A stretch of 34,503 nucleotides of DNA, taken from contig CAYLJJ010000078.1 in the NCBI GenBank assembly GCA_964384025.1, positions 1-34,503 on the forward strand, given 5' to 3'. Positions 1-8,962 of the stretch are shown here, one piece after another. This DNA comes from CAYLJJ01 sp964384025. GTDB taxonomy: Bacteria; Myxococcota_A; Bradymonadia; UBA7976; UBA1532. Position 1 is the stretch's first letter. Each line of letters opens with the position of its first letter. Under the pieces are notes generated by a model. That model did not search any database. It was not told where the DNA came from and saw nothing but the letters and a program-made list of their open reading frames with translations. The translations under genes and the position numbers were made by a program.

Positions 1-1
1 C

Positions 2-3000
2 TTCCTCCTGCGCAGCCTGCGAGTCGATCTACGGCGGGATGTGCTGACGGAGCTGATGGCGGAGATCAACAAGCCCTGGGCTTGGGGGCTCTTGCTGGAA
101 CTCTATAACGATCCTGACGCAGAGCTGCGCAAAGAGGCTTTTGAGTTCGCTCGTAAGCGGGGCAAGGCGCGGGGGCTGGGGCCCTTGAGTCAAGGCTTAG
201 AGAGCGCCTACGCTGATCTCCGCTTGATGGCCGCCAAGGCGCTCTCCAAGAGGCGATCAAGTGAGGTCCGCGCGCTGCTGGTCAGGGGCCTGGATGATGA
301 AGCCCCAGAGGTTCGCCTTCAGCTCCTCTCTGCTTTAGAGATGGCCGACGCTGAGGAGGAGCTTATCCAAGCGATGGGCAATCAGCACGCTGATGTGCGC
401 ATCCGTGCTGCGGCGGGACGAGCCGCGCTGGGAGATGAGGCGGCGTTGGCGCCGCTGCTAGAGCAGATCCAGTCTGAGCAGCCTAAGGGCAGCTTTGAAG
501 CTGAAGAGTGGCAGCGCTTGATGATATTGGCTCTCCAGGGGCTGGCGCGCTTGGGCGCTGAGGCCACCATCGCGCCGCTCCAGAGCCTGCTCCACTTTGA
601 GGGCAAAGGTATCTCTCAAGAGAAGAACCGTCAGCTCCGTGAGGAGGCCGCTAAAGCTCTGGCCTGGTGTGTTCAGGAGCCAGAGCTTCTCAAGGAGGGG
701 CTGCGACACAGCGAACATGGGATCAAGATGGCCTGCGCTTTGGGCCTAGCCTATCTGGGGGATCCCAGCGGGGCCTCGCTGATCTTCCCTCAAAAAAAGC
801 CCCAGCGGTTTACGCGTCGAAGCTATCGAGCCCAGTCTGAAGAGCAGCGCCAGGGGGCCACCCCCGGAGAAGCGCTCTTAGCAGCCCTGGCGTTGAACAA
901 GGAGGATCTTCTCCAGGCCCAGCTTGATCACAGCGACCGAGCGATCTCTCTACGCGCCCTGCGCCTCTTGATGATGCAGGAGTGGATCGAGAATGGGGGT
1001 CTGCCCCGGCGCAGCTTAGCGGCTCTCTCTGCTGCCCAGCCTCGCGTCCGCCTTCGAGGGGCTCTCGCGCTGGAGCGCTTCGCTGATCCAGAGGAGTTTG
1101 GGCTCTTTGTCTCTGCGCTCTTTTTGGAGCGCGGTGATCATGAGCAGCCTTGGAGCTTGCCTCAGGCTGAGATTGTCCTCATCGCTGAATCTCTGAGCCA
1201 TGGGAGCCCTCGCCTCAAGGTGCGAGCAGCCCAGCTCTTGGAGACCCTGGAGGAGAAGAAGCCCACCCGTCTCAAGAGCGAGTGGCGCCGCCTGAAGATC
1301 CGCTATCGTTCAGAGTTGAAGAGCTTGGCTGCGCTCCGTGAGGGGCGGGTAGCTCCTCCTCAGGTCTATGGGCCAGAGACTCTCCGTCAGATCATCTTTG
1401 GGGCCTATGTTGGCCTCTCTCGTCAGGGGGGCTACTCAGAGGTGGGCATCCGTCAGACCGCGCTGGCCCGCCTGATGAAACTTTATAAAGAGGGCGCGCT
1501 CACCTCAGAGGTGTTGAGCCCGGTCTTTATCCAAGCCCTCTCTGATGGCAATGGGCTCCTGCGAGCCCAAGCTTTCAAGAGCCTCCAGGAGATGGGTCTC
1601 GCCCCCGCGCTCCTGGCTGAAGAAGCCCTAGAGATAGGCCAAGCTGATGTAGGGGCGCTGGGCCTCAAGCTGCTGGCTGAGACCCCTGGAGAGGAGGGGA
1701 CTGAAGTGCTTCGGCGGGTGCTCGCCCAGAGCATGGATGGCTTAGAGCTGGAGGCTGCCAAGCTGCTGGTCAAAGAGCTGGGTCCTGTCGCCGCCTGGAG
1801 CCTCAGCTTGGAGGCACGTTCAGAGTCCCTAAGGGCTCAAGGAGCCAGGGCGCTGCGTGCTCTCTATGAAGAGGAGGAGGGAGCGGTTAAAGCTTTGCGC
1901 AAAGCGCTCAACTCGCGCTTCCCTGAGCTGCGACGTTTGGCTGCTGAGCTGCTGGCTCAGCAGCGGGATCCAGTCGCCTATGAAGCGCTCCTACAGATGT
2001 TGGCTTCAGATCGAAGCGAGATCCAACGCCAAGCGATCCGCGCCCTACAGGCCCTGGGAGACCCCCGCGCTCCTGAGGCTTTGCTTCAACGCATCAAAGA
2101 GGATTCACATCGCTCTGCTCAGACCTCCGCGCTCCTAAAAGCCACGGGAGAGTTTAGAGATCCCCAGAGCGCTCCAACGCTCTTCTCTTTTCTCCAGGAG
2201 AAGAGTTCTCGAACCGATGCTTTTGATGCGCTGCGCTCTATCTCCGGCTATGACCAGCCTTTGATCTTCAATCCTGAGGATCAAGATCCCGATGAGCGCT
2301 GGCTTGAGAAACAGCACCCACGCCGAGATGAACTCTTAGCCCAGCTTATTGAAGCTCTCTTTGAGCTGGGCGATGAGGGTCGCCTACGACGGCTCCTTCG
2401 GGAAGCGACCTGGGCTAAAGGGGTCGAGGTTGATCCCGCCCTGGCGTTGCTGGTCAACCTCCGAGATGATCGCTGTCGCCAAGAAGCTTTGAGTGCCTTA
2501 GCTTGGCGTCTACGACGGCGCGGAGGGCAGGCAGAGCCTCTCCTTAAAGCTCTAGAGCACAACGAGCCGATCACCCGCTTCTTGGCCGCCGAGGGCTTGG
2601 CTTTAGCAGGGCGAGCGGAGGGGATCTCAGTGCTGCTCTCGGCAGTTGAACTCTTTGAACGGCTCCCGCTGCGCGCTCGCGCCGTCAAAGCCCTGGGTGA
2701 GCTGGGTGATCCTCGAGCCCTGGATCTCCTCCTCCGTTTGGTGGGGGAGCAGGGGCAAGCTTTACAGGAGCAGGCTGCAGAGGCGATTGGTCATCTGGCC
2801 GATGGGGAGCAGGCAGAGACGATCTTTAAGATCCTAAAGCGCCTCTCCAAGGAGAACACAGGGCTCGCTGAGTCTGCGCTTGTGGGGTTGCGCTTCTTTG
2901 GCACCGCTGAGGCCTGGGCGCTGATCCGCACTCGGCTTAAGGGGGGGAGCTGGCGGATCCGACAACAGGTCTGCAAGCTGTTGGCCTTTGATCAAGATCC

Positions 3001-4120
3001 TCTGGCCAAGCGCCTCTTAGAGAAGATCATCTTGGAAGACTCTGACTCTGATGTGGTCGGCAGCGCCAGCGAGAGCCTCAGGGATCTTTGGGGTTGGGAC
3101 TCTCTAGAGCCCGATTATATCTTCCTTCAGAGCCCTTCGAGTGGGTTAGAGGAGGAGACCATCCCTCGCCTGATCAGCCGTGGAGATCCTGAGCGCCTCA
3201 TCTCTCTGCTCTCCAAGATCGAAGATCGGAATCAGCAGAAGTTCAGTGCTCCTATCAGCGAAGCTCTGCTCTCCTGGGAACCGCTGCCGGTGAGGGCCGC
3301 TTTAGAAAACCTCGAAAGCCCTCACGATCCTACCGGGGCTCTAGCGGCCAGGATTCTGGGGCGTCAAGGCGCAGAGCCTCAAGGCGCTGAGGCTCTAGAG
3401 CGGAGCCTCAAGGCCTGTCTAGAGCGCTATATCGCGCTTCAGGGCTTGGTTGATCGTGGAGAGCGCAGCGGCGCAGATCTCAAGGACCTCGCTGAGCGCC
3501 TCTCTTGGTTGATCTGGGCGGCGGCGCGGTTGGAGGGCGGGGATCTACTGATCCTCCAGGCTGCAGAGCTGGGTGGGCGGCGAGTGGAGACACGCTTCGT
3601 ACAAGAGGCCGCCATCCATGCTCTGGCTCAGGGGGCGGGGGGAGAGGCTGCCCTCAAGCTGCTGTCGGCAGCAGCTCTGGGAGCAGACGCCGCGCTGAGA
3701 CCCTTGGCGGCAGCAGCTCTGCGCCAAAGGGCTCCTCAGCAGGCGGCCACCTTGATCGAGGCCAGCCTCTCCGATCCTCAAAGCTTAGAGCGCCTGATCT
3801 GCGACAACGAAGCTCCTCAGGTCCAACAGGCTCTTAGAGGGGCCGCTGCTCAACTCCACGTTCAGGGGATCAGCCTCCCTCAACTGGTCAAACGAGGTGA
3901 TGTAGAGGGGCTCAGCGCGGCGCTCTCTCAGCTGGAGCTGCCCAGGGCGACGCGCTTGGGAGCTTTGGAGGCCCTGGCTCTTATCGCCACCGAGGAGGCT
4001 TGCGCTCCCATCCTGGCGCTGGCCCGGCGGGAAGAGGAGGAGAAAGCTCTACGCAAGGCCGCTTGGCGAGCCCTACGGCGGGCTCGACGACGACAACTCA
4101 AGAGGGAGGTGTGCTTATGA
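2..4120 (+). CDS. Giant HEAT/ARM-repeat protein, 5'-partial (retron accessory ARM protein)
   Basis: The frame is already open at base 2 and reads in phase through a GTG at 41, so the true start lies upstream; 1372 residues are visible. Almost the whole protein is a run of short Ala/Leu/Arg-rich helical pairs with the HEAT-type pattern (A-x-x-AL-x-x-LGDPRA-x-x-x-LL), for example around bases 2000-2090 and 2690-2790. No catalytic motif or signal peptide is visible. HEAT/ARM solenoids are scaffolds for protein or nucleic-acid binding. The stop overlaps the start of the SWIM gene by 4 bp (ATGA), and that gene overlaps the reverse transcriptase, so the three are probably co-translated. I recall ARM and WHSWIM proteins as the partners that define type XIII retrons; on that basis it is probably the accessory or effector subunit (inference). 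Phycobilisome-lyase-like HEAT proteins are an alternative family match but the context argues against that role. Confidence 0.85.
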   Translation, partial: FLLRSLRVDLRRDVLTELMAEINKPWAWGLLLELYNDPDAELRKEAFEFARKRGKARGLGPLSQGLESAYADLRLMAAKALSKRRSSEVRALLVRGLDDEAPEVRLQLLSALEMADAEEELIQAMGNQHADVRIRAAAGRAALGDEAALAPLLEQIQSEQPKGSFEAEEWQRLMILALQGLARLGAEATIAPLQSLLHFEGKGISQEKNRQLREEAAKALAWCVQEPELLKEGLRHSEHGIKMACALGLAYLGDPSGASLIFPQKKPQRFTRRSYRAQSEEQRQGATPGEALLAALALNKEDLLQAQLDHSDRAISLRALRLLMMQEWIENGGLPRRSLAALSAAQPRVRLRGALALERFADPEEFGLFVSALFLERGDHEQPWSLPQAEIVLIAESLSHGSPRLKVRAAQLLETLEEKKPTRLKSEWRRLKIRYRSELKSLAALREGRVAPPQVYGPETLRQIIFGAYVGLSRQGGYSEVGIRQTALARLMKLYKEGALTSEVLSPVFIQALSDGNGLLRAQAFKSLQEMGLAPALLAEEALEIGQADVGALGLKLLAETPGEEGTEVLRRVLAQSMDGLELEAAKLLVKELGPVAAWSLSLEARSESLRAQGARALRALYEEEEGAVKALRKALNSRFPELRRLAAELLAQQRDPVAYEALLQMLASDRSEIQRQAIRALQALGDPRAPEALLQRIKEDSHRSAQTSALLKATGEFRDPQSAPTLFSFLQEKSSRTDAFDALRSISGYDQPLIFNPEDQDPDERWLEKQHPRRDELLAQLIEALFELGDEGRLRRLLREATWAKGVEVDPALALLVNLRDDRCRQEALSALAWRLRRRGGQAEPLLKALEHNEPITRFLAAEGLALAGRAEGISVLLSAVELFERLPLRARAVKALGELGDPRALDLLLRLVGEQGQALQEQAAEAIGHLADGEQAETIFKILKRLSKENTGLAESALVGLRFFGTAEAWALIRTRLKGGSWRIRQQVCKLLAFDQDPLAKRLLEKIILEDSDSDVVGSASESLRDLWGWDSLEPDYIFLQSPSSGLEEETIPRLISRGDPERLISLLSKIEDRNQQKFSAPISEALLSWEPLPVRAALENLESPHDPTGALAARILGRQGAEPQGAEALERSLKACLERYIALQGLVDRGERSGADLKDLAERLSWLIWAAARLEGGDLLILQAAELGGRRVETRFVQEAAIHALAQGAGGEAALKLLSAAALGADAALRPLAAAALRQRAPQQAATLIEASLSDPQSLERLICDNEAPQVQQALRGAAAQLHVQGISLPQLVKRGDVEGLSAALSQLELPRATRLGALEALALIATEEACAPILALARREEEEKALRKAAWRALRRARRRQLKREVCL

Positions 4121-5982
4121 GCGCGGAGACCCCAGCCCCTGAGGGGCTTAGATCTGAGCCTCGCAGCGCCTTTACCCAGCGCTATGGAGGCGGCAGCCGC
4201 TTGGCCGCTGAGGGGGAGGAAGCGCGCCTCGCCCTCTTTGCTGATCTCTCCCGAGCGCCTGTCTCTCTACAGGGCTTGGTTCAAGATCCGATACGACTGA
4301 GGGAGGCGCTGAGCGCGCTCTATGAGATCGTTCAGAGCGACCTTCGCTATAAACCCAAAGATCGTACCGCCTATCTGGCCCACCAACGTATGAGGCAGCA
4401 GAACGCGGGGGCCTCTCAGTGGGCCGCTCAGCGAGCCTATCATCAGTGGCTGCTGCGCAATGATCCCCTCGCCTGGATGATCCTGGATCCCATCGTTACG
4501 GTGCAGCCAGATGCGCTGCTCTTTGAGGTCTTTAGTAAAGATGAGGGCAGCTATGCTCAGCTCTCTCTAGAGCTAAAGGGGGGGCTCAAGTTGAAGGGCA
4601 AGCCCCAATGCGGTACCACCAACATCGACTTCAGCCAAGCCCTCTACGATGGAGTTCAACGGATACGCAGCTACCGTAAGACCCAGCTCAGCATTGGGCA
4701 GGAGGCGGTCCAACTGAGCGTCGAAGGAGAAGCTGAGACCCTAGAGAAGCGGGTGCAGATCCCCGACTCCTGGCTGCGGGGTTTTCTCCAGGTTCAGTCT
4801 GCCGCGAGCCTCCCCTCTACCCAGCTGAGCTTGGCCCCTATGGACCTCTATAATCTGCTCAGCCATCTGCGTCTCAACGCTGACCAGAAGCGCCAGGGGC
4901 GCGCCCTACGCTTTGAGCTGCTCCCTGGAGAGGCACCGCGCATCGTCTTGGAACCTTGGGAGGAGGTGTTGGAGAGCGGGGCGGAAATCTACAGCGGCTC
5001 CAAGCCCCAGGTGATCCGTGTTTGGGGTCGCCGTCGCCTGATGCTCCTACGGCGCTTTTTGCCCTTCGTAGAGTCGGTGGAGGTGCGGCTCTTGGGCTCC
5101 GGGATGCCCAGCTTCTTTATCCTGAAGGCGGGCGCCATCAGTCTAAGCTTGGGGATGACTGGCTTCAGCGCCTCTAACTGGACCGCGTCTCTAGCGATGG
5201 ACGTGATGCTGCCCCGCCCTGAAGGAGAGTCGGAGGAACTTCAGAAGGTAATGGCCTGGCTCCAGGAGAGATGGAAGGGGAGCCTGAGTCAGATCGCCAA
5301 GGGCGCCAAGCTCAAGAGTTCCCAGGCTCTCGCCGCGCTCCAGGAGGGTTGCCAACATGGCCAGCTCCTCTTTGATCTCGCCCAGAGGATCTACCGTCTG
5401 CGCCCTCTGAGCGTGGAGCCCCTGGAGCCAGCTCGTCTTAGATATCGCAATGATCGAGAGCGCCAAGCCCACGATCTGCTGGTTCAGGATGGAGCGGTGC
5501 GAATCAGCCAGGAGAATCGCATTCACGGTCAGGGCCTGGAGATCACCGGCAAAGTGGTGGTCGCCGCCGAGAAACGGGAGTATCGCTTGACGCTGCTCCT
5601 GAATGAGGAGGGGCAGGTCAGGCGAGGAGAGTGCAGCTGTGCGCTTTTCCGCAAGCACCGCTTTAAGGAGGGACCTTGCGCTCATCTGATCGCCCTGCGT
5701 CTGCTCCAGGCCCGCCAGGCTCAAGAGCGCGGCGCTCGCAAGGATCGCAGAAAGATCACGGTGGAAACGCGGATCTACTCTCGACGCCTACCCGAGGGGG
5801 AGCAGCTCAGCCAGCTTTCTCTCAACCGAAAGCGGCTCAGGATCCGCTGGGGTGCGCGGAGTGATCCGCGCCTCCGTATGCAAAACCTGCTTTTTGACAC
5901 GGTGGCCGAGGCTCGCGCCGCCTACTTCGCTCAGATTGAGGCCCTGGAGTCCAAGGGCTACCTGGACGCTACGGGGGGATGA
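4117..5982 (+). CDS. Winged-helix and SWIM zinc-finger protein (retron accessory WHSWIM)
   Basis: 621 residues from the ATG at 4117, which follows a GGGAGGT ribosome site and overlaps the HEAT gene stop as ATGA; a longer frame from 4000 has no such support. The C-terminal part carries a SWIM motif: Cys506-x-Cys508, twelve residues, Cys521-x-His523. SWIM fingers are predicted to bind DNA or proteins and occur in MuDR transposases and SWI2/SNF2 helicases. Residues about 379-440 look like a winged helix (helix, LSQIAKGAKL turn, recognition helix, then a strand ending YRLRPL). The N-terminal 370 residues are not recognised; they hold no Walker A or helicase motif, so this is not a SWI2/SNF2 ATPase. 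Its stop overlaps the RT start by 4 bp. The role is probably as a retron partner, perhaps binding msDNA (inference). Confidence 0.85.
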   Translation: MSAETPAPEGLRSEPRSAFTQRYGGGSRLAAEGEEARLALFADLSRAPVSLQGLVQDPIRLREALSALYEIVQSDLRYKPKDRTAYLAHQRMRQQNAGASQWAAQRAYHQWLLRNDPLAWMILDPIVTVQPDALLFEVFSKDEGSYAQLSLELKGGLKLKGKPQCGTTNIDFSQALYDGVQRIRSYRKTQLSIGQEAVQLSVEGEAETLEKRVQIPDSWLRGFLQVQSAASLPSTQLSLAPMDLYNLLSHLRLNADQKRQGRALRFELLPGEAPRIVLEPWEEVLESGAEIYSGSKPQVIRVWGRRRLMLLRRFLPFVESVEVRLLGSGMPSFFILKAGAISLSLGMTGFSASNWTASLAMDVMLPRPEGESEELQKVMAWLQERWKGSLSQIAKGAKLKSSQALAALQEGCQHGQLLFDLAQRIYRLRPLSVEPLEPARLRYRNDRERQAHDLLVQDGAVRISQENRIHGQGLEITGKVVVAAEKREYRLTLLLNEEGQVRRGECSCALFRKHRFKEGPCAHLIALRLLQARQAQERGARKDRRKITVETRIYSRRLPEGEQLSQLSLNRKRLRIRWGARSDPRLRMQNLLFDTVAEARAAYFAQIEALESKGYLDATGG

Positions 5983-7331
5983 GTATGGCGACGAGAAGGA
6001 GATCTCTCCTTGATCTTTGGCGATCCATCGAACAGGCCGGGGGTATTCAATCCTACGTCGATACGCAGCTCAGGGAGCGGGGCTTTTTGGTGTCGCGCCG
6101 AGACACCGATGAGATGAGCAAGGCGGAGCTGGGGCGCTATAAGAAGCAGCTCAAAGAGGAAGCTGCTGAGCGGCGGCGCCTTAAAGCGGAGTCCTGGAGC
6201 GCCTATAAAGAGGCCCATATTCTCCATCTCGGAGAGGGGGTCTTTTGGAATGAACAGAGCGACCTCGACAAGTATGACCTGCCAGAGCCTGAGGCGCGGG
6301 CCAATGAGAATGAGCTGCCTCAGCTTGACAACCCCAAGGCCCTCGCTGAAGCTTTGGGGATCTCTATCGCAGAGCTGCGCTGGATGAGCTTCCATCGGGA
6401 CGCGGCCAAGGTCCTGCACTACCAACGCTTTACGATCCCCAAGAGCGGCGGCGGTGAGCGAGAGATCTGGGCGCCTCGCCCCAAGCTTAAGGCGGCTCAG
6501 CGCTGGATCCTGCGAAAAATCCTTGAGCATCTGCCAGTACATGGTCGAGCGCACGGTTTTTTACCAGGGCGCTCTATCCTCAGCAACGCCCAGGAGCATC
6601 GCGACAGCGAGATGATCCTGAACATGGATCTCAAAGAGTTTTTTCCCACGATCACTTGGCGACGGGTGAAGGGGGTCTTTCGTAAAGCGGGCTATCGAGA
6701 GCAGGTGGCGACCCTCTTGGCCCTGCTCTGCACTGAAGCTCCCCGAGAGGTGGTAGAGCATCAGGGAGAGCGCTACTTCATCTCTTTGGGGCCGCGCGCG
6801 CTGCCCCAGGGCGCGCCCAGCAGCCCGGCCTTGAGCAACACTCTCTGTTTGCGCTTGGATCGTCGCTTGAGCGGCCTCGCGCGCAAGCTGGGCTGGCGCT
6901 ATAGCCGCTATGCTGATGACTTGAGCTTTAGCCTGCCTCACAAGAAGCGCAAGCGGAGGGGAGGCCCCAAGCTGAGCACCCTGATGGGGGGCGCCCGCGC
7001 CATCGTCGAAGATGAAGGTTTTCAGCTTAATCCCAAGAAGACTCGCCTGCGTCGCACAGGTGCTCGTCAAGAGATCACTGGCTTGGTGGTCAATGGCGCG
7101 GCGGGTCCCCGCGTCCCCAGACAGCTCAAGCGACAACTCCGCGCAGCGATTCACAACTTAGAGCGGGGGCAAAAGTTGCCTGAGGGGGAGTCGATTGCTC
7201 GGCTCTCAGGCTATGCTGCTTTTGTCTATATGGCAGAGCCTGAGCTGGGTCGTAGCCTGCTTGAGCGCTTGAAGCAGATCCAGAGACCTCCACATCCAGC
7301 GGGAGTATTACAAAAATCTAGATCGGTTTAG
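5979..7331 (+). CDS. ret: Retron-type reverse transcriptase
   Basis: 450 residues from the ATG at 5979, overlapping the SWIM stop by 4 bp. The catalytic triad is visible: Asp217 in MDLKEFFP (motif A) and YADD at 311-314 (motif C). LPQGAPSSPALSN is motif B. Retron-specific signatures are present: NAQEH at 203-207 (the NAxxH motif) and ITG at 366-368 in the place of the VTG motif thought to recognise the msr RNA. The region YQRFTIPK...REIWAPRPKLKAAQ resembles, from memory, the Myxococcus/Stigmatella retron RTs. About 140 residues precede the RT fold and contain a highly charged helical stretch (residues 45-75). The enzyme would make branched msDNA from a structured ncRNA. No ncRNA space exists directly before or after this gene. 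The last 14 bp overlap the convergent arsM. Confidence 0.93.
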   Translation: MSMATRRRSLLDLWRSIEQAGGIQSYVDTQLRERGFLVSRRDTDEMSKAELGRYKKQLKEEAAERRRLKAESWSAYKEAHILHLGEGVFWNEQSDLDKYDLPEPEARANENELPQLDNPKALAEALGISIAELRWMSFHRDAAKVLHYQRFTIPKSGGGEREIWAPRPKLKAAQRWILRKILEHLPVHGRAHGFLPGRSILSNAQEHRDSEMILNMDLKEFFPTITWRRVKGVFRKAGYREQVATLLALLCTEAPREVVEHQGERYFISLGPRALPQGAPSSPALSNTLCLRLDRRLSGLARKLGWRYSRYADDLSFSLPHKKRKRRGGPKLSTLMGGARAIVEDEGFQLNPKKTRLRRTGARQEITGLVVNGAAGPRVPRQLKRQLRAAIHNLERGQKLPEGESIARLSGYAAFVYMAEPELGRSLLERLKQIQRPPHPAGVLQKSRSV

Positions 7332-8157
7332 ACGCTCGGATCTGTGCTGAAGCCACATAAGCTCCCATCCCCCGCCCAGGGAGCCAGTCGTCGATTCTCA
7401 GGCGGCTCTCCTCAGAGATCTCAACTTCTATCTCCTCAAAGCCTGCGCTCTTAAGCGAAGCCAGCAGCTCCTCTCGTTGAACAGCTCCAGCGATACAGGC
7501 GGTATAGAGCGCCAGCTCTTCTTGAAGCTCAGAGGGTAGGGGCTGGAGCGCGATGATATCGGAGATGCTCAGACGACCACCGGGGCGCAGCACCCGAAAA
7601 ACCTCACGATAGACCTGCTTCTGTTGAGTGGAGAGGTTCAGGACACAATTAGAGAGCACCACATCAACGCTCTCATCCTCCAGAGGAAGGTCTTCAATCT
7701 CAGCCAAGCGAAACTCTACATGATCAAGCCCCAGCGCGGTGGCGTTTTTTTGAGCCCGGTCGATCATCTCAGGAGTCATATCTATGCCAATAACTTGGCC
7801 ACTGGGCCCCACCGCTTTGGCTGCCAAGAAGCAGTCCATCCCTGGTCCTGAGCCGAGGTCAAGGACAGACTCCCCCTCTCTCAATTCAGCGGTCGCGATG
7901 GGGTTGCCACAGCCCAGGCCAAGGTTGACGCCTTCAGGTAGGGCTTCAAGGAGTTCAGCTTCATAGCCCATACGCTCCGAGAGTTTCTGAGCTTGGCTGC
8001 TTCCAACGCAGCCACAGCTTCCCCCACCAAGAGCGATGGCTGCATAGGCATCACGGACCTGGGTTCGCAGTTTCTTTTCTTGCTGAGCGCTCTTCTCTTT
8101 TGAAGGTTCTGGCTGACAGCAACTGGGGCTACAACATTGGGTGTTCTTTTCAGACAT
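7318..8157 (-). CDS. arsM: Arsenite S-adenosylmethionine methyltransferase
   Basis: 279 residues from the ATG at 8157, which has an AGGAG site just upstream; a 17-residue longer frame to 8208 lacks support. The SAM-binding motif VLDLGSGPG is at 98-106 and GIDMTPEMI follows. Cys50, Cys83, Cys171 (SNCVLNLS) and Cys221 (YTACIAGA) match in order and spacing the four cysteines that ArsM enzymes use to bind and methylate As(III). The N-terminus is Cys-rich (CC at 8-9, CC at 13-14), as in many bacterial ArsM. The enzyme converts arsenite to methylated, partly volatile arsenicals in the cytoplasm and so gives resistance. Its start overlaps the end of the sigma-factor gene by 8 bp, so the two are translationally coupled. 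No arsR, arsB or arsC is in the window. Confidence 0.93.
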   Translation of the reverse strand: MSEKNTQCCSPSCCQPEPSKEKSAQQEKKLRTQVRDAYAAIALGGGSCGCVGSSQAQKLSERMGYEAELLEALPEGVNLGLGCGNPIATAELREGESVLDLGSGPGMDCFLAAKAVGPSGQVIGIDMTPEMIDRAQKNATALGLDHVEFRLAEIEDLPLEDESVDVVLSNCVLNLSTQQKQVYREVFRVLRPGGRLSISDIIALQPLPSELQEELALYTACIAGAVQREELLASLKSAGFEEIEVEISEESRLRIDDWLPGRGMGAYVASAQIRASKPI

Positions 8158-8836
8158 TCTCTGCTCCTTTAGGATCAGATCCACAGCTTGGGTAGGTGCG
8201 GGGTTCAAAGTCGATCACACGGTTTCGACTATCCAACTCAACAGCGCAGCACTCCAAGAGGGCGCTTTTTAAAAGCTTGCGTCCTCTCTGAACTCGAGAC
8301 TTCATACCTGAGAGACTGATCTTCGCCAGCTTCGCAGCTTCAGCTTGAGTGAGCCCCTCAAGCTCGGTCCATCTAAGCGCCTGACGATAGGGTTCAGGGA
8401 GGGTCGCGATGAGGGGGCGCAGGCCCGCCGCCAAAAGCAGCGCAGCGAAGCCCTCTTCAGGATCTTCAAAGAGCGTTTCCTCTTTAGAGGGTTCTAAGCT
8501 GAAGCGCTCTAGAGAGCGGGCTTGAGCCCCCTGTTTGCGTTGATGGTCGATGATCACGTTACGCGTCAACCGAAAGAGCCAAGCACGGAGCCGCTCTCCA
8601 TCCCGCAAACTGTGCCCCTGGGTATGAGCGCGCACAAACACCTCTTGTAAGAGATCTTCAACAGCCGCCTCCTCTCTCAGTCGTCGAGCGATGAAGATTC
8701 GGAGGGGTGTATGAAATGCTTCATAAAGTTGAGCGGCGTCCAATAAAGCCTCCTCTGGGGTTTTCAGCTTTGAAGACGAAGTTGGAGGAGAGAGGACGCA
8801 GTTTATTTGTTCTTTGTGGTTTGGAGTGTCGCTCAT
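8150..8836 (-). CDS. ECF sigma factor, SigZ-like, with C-terminal cysteines
   Basis: Up to 228 residues. Region 2 is clear (FIARRLREEAAVEDLLQEVF, then RAWLFRLTRNVIIDHQRK), and region 4 is clear (LPEPYRQALRWTELEGLTQAEAA, then SGMKSRVQRGRKLLK). The C-terminal tail after region 4 carries Cys196-Cys197 and Cys218, as in SigZ-type sigma factors, and could sense metal or thiol state. Coordinates give the longest frame from the ATG at 8836, but that ATG has no ribosome site. A TTG at 8743 preceded five bases upstream by GAGGAGG gives MDAAQLYEAF as N-terminus, which fits the usual start of SigZ proteins better. It sits directly upstream of arsM with an 8-bp overlap and no anti-sigma gene, so control by arsenic, perhaps through the cysteines, is a reasonable inference. 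Confidence 0.88.
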   Translation of the reverse strand: MSDTPNHKEQINCVLSPPTSSSKLKTPEEALLDAAQLYEAFHTPLRIFIARRLREEAAVEDLLQEVFVRAHTQGHSLRDGERLRAWLFRLTRNVIIDHQRKQGAQARSLERFSLEPSKEETLFEDPEEGFAALLLAAGLRPLIATLPEPYRQALRWTELEGLTQAEAAKLAKISLSGMKSRVQRGRKLLKSALLECCAVELDSRNRVIDFEPRTYPSCGSDPKGAENV

Positions 8837-8962
8837 GTTTGAGGTTAGGCAAAGCTGCGCTCCAAACTCAGGAGGTTGAATCCCTGTTCGAGATTTGCTC
8901 TGTCAGCCAAATGTGCTGCTCCGTCTGAGATATTCATCTCACAGGCTCACCATCAATTCTCT

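Noticed and set aside
4117..5982. SWI2/SNF2 helicase
   Set aside because: SWIM fingers often accompany this ATPase, but no Walker A, DEAH or other helicase motif is present.
5979..7331. Diversity-generating retroelement
   Set aside because: No template/variable repeat pair or variable C-type lectin gene is seen, and the NAxxH and ITG motifs point to a retron RT.
8868..8895. tRNA T-arm-like stretch (TTGAATCCCTGTTCGAG)
   Set aside because: No acceptor stem, D-arm or anticodon arm can be placed around it.
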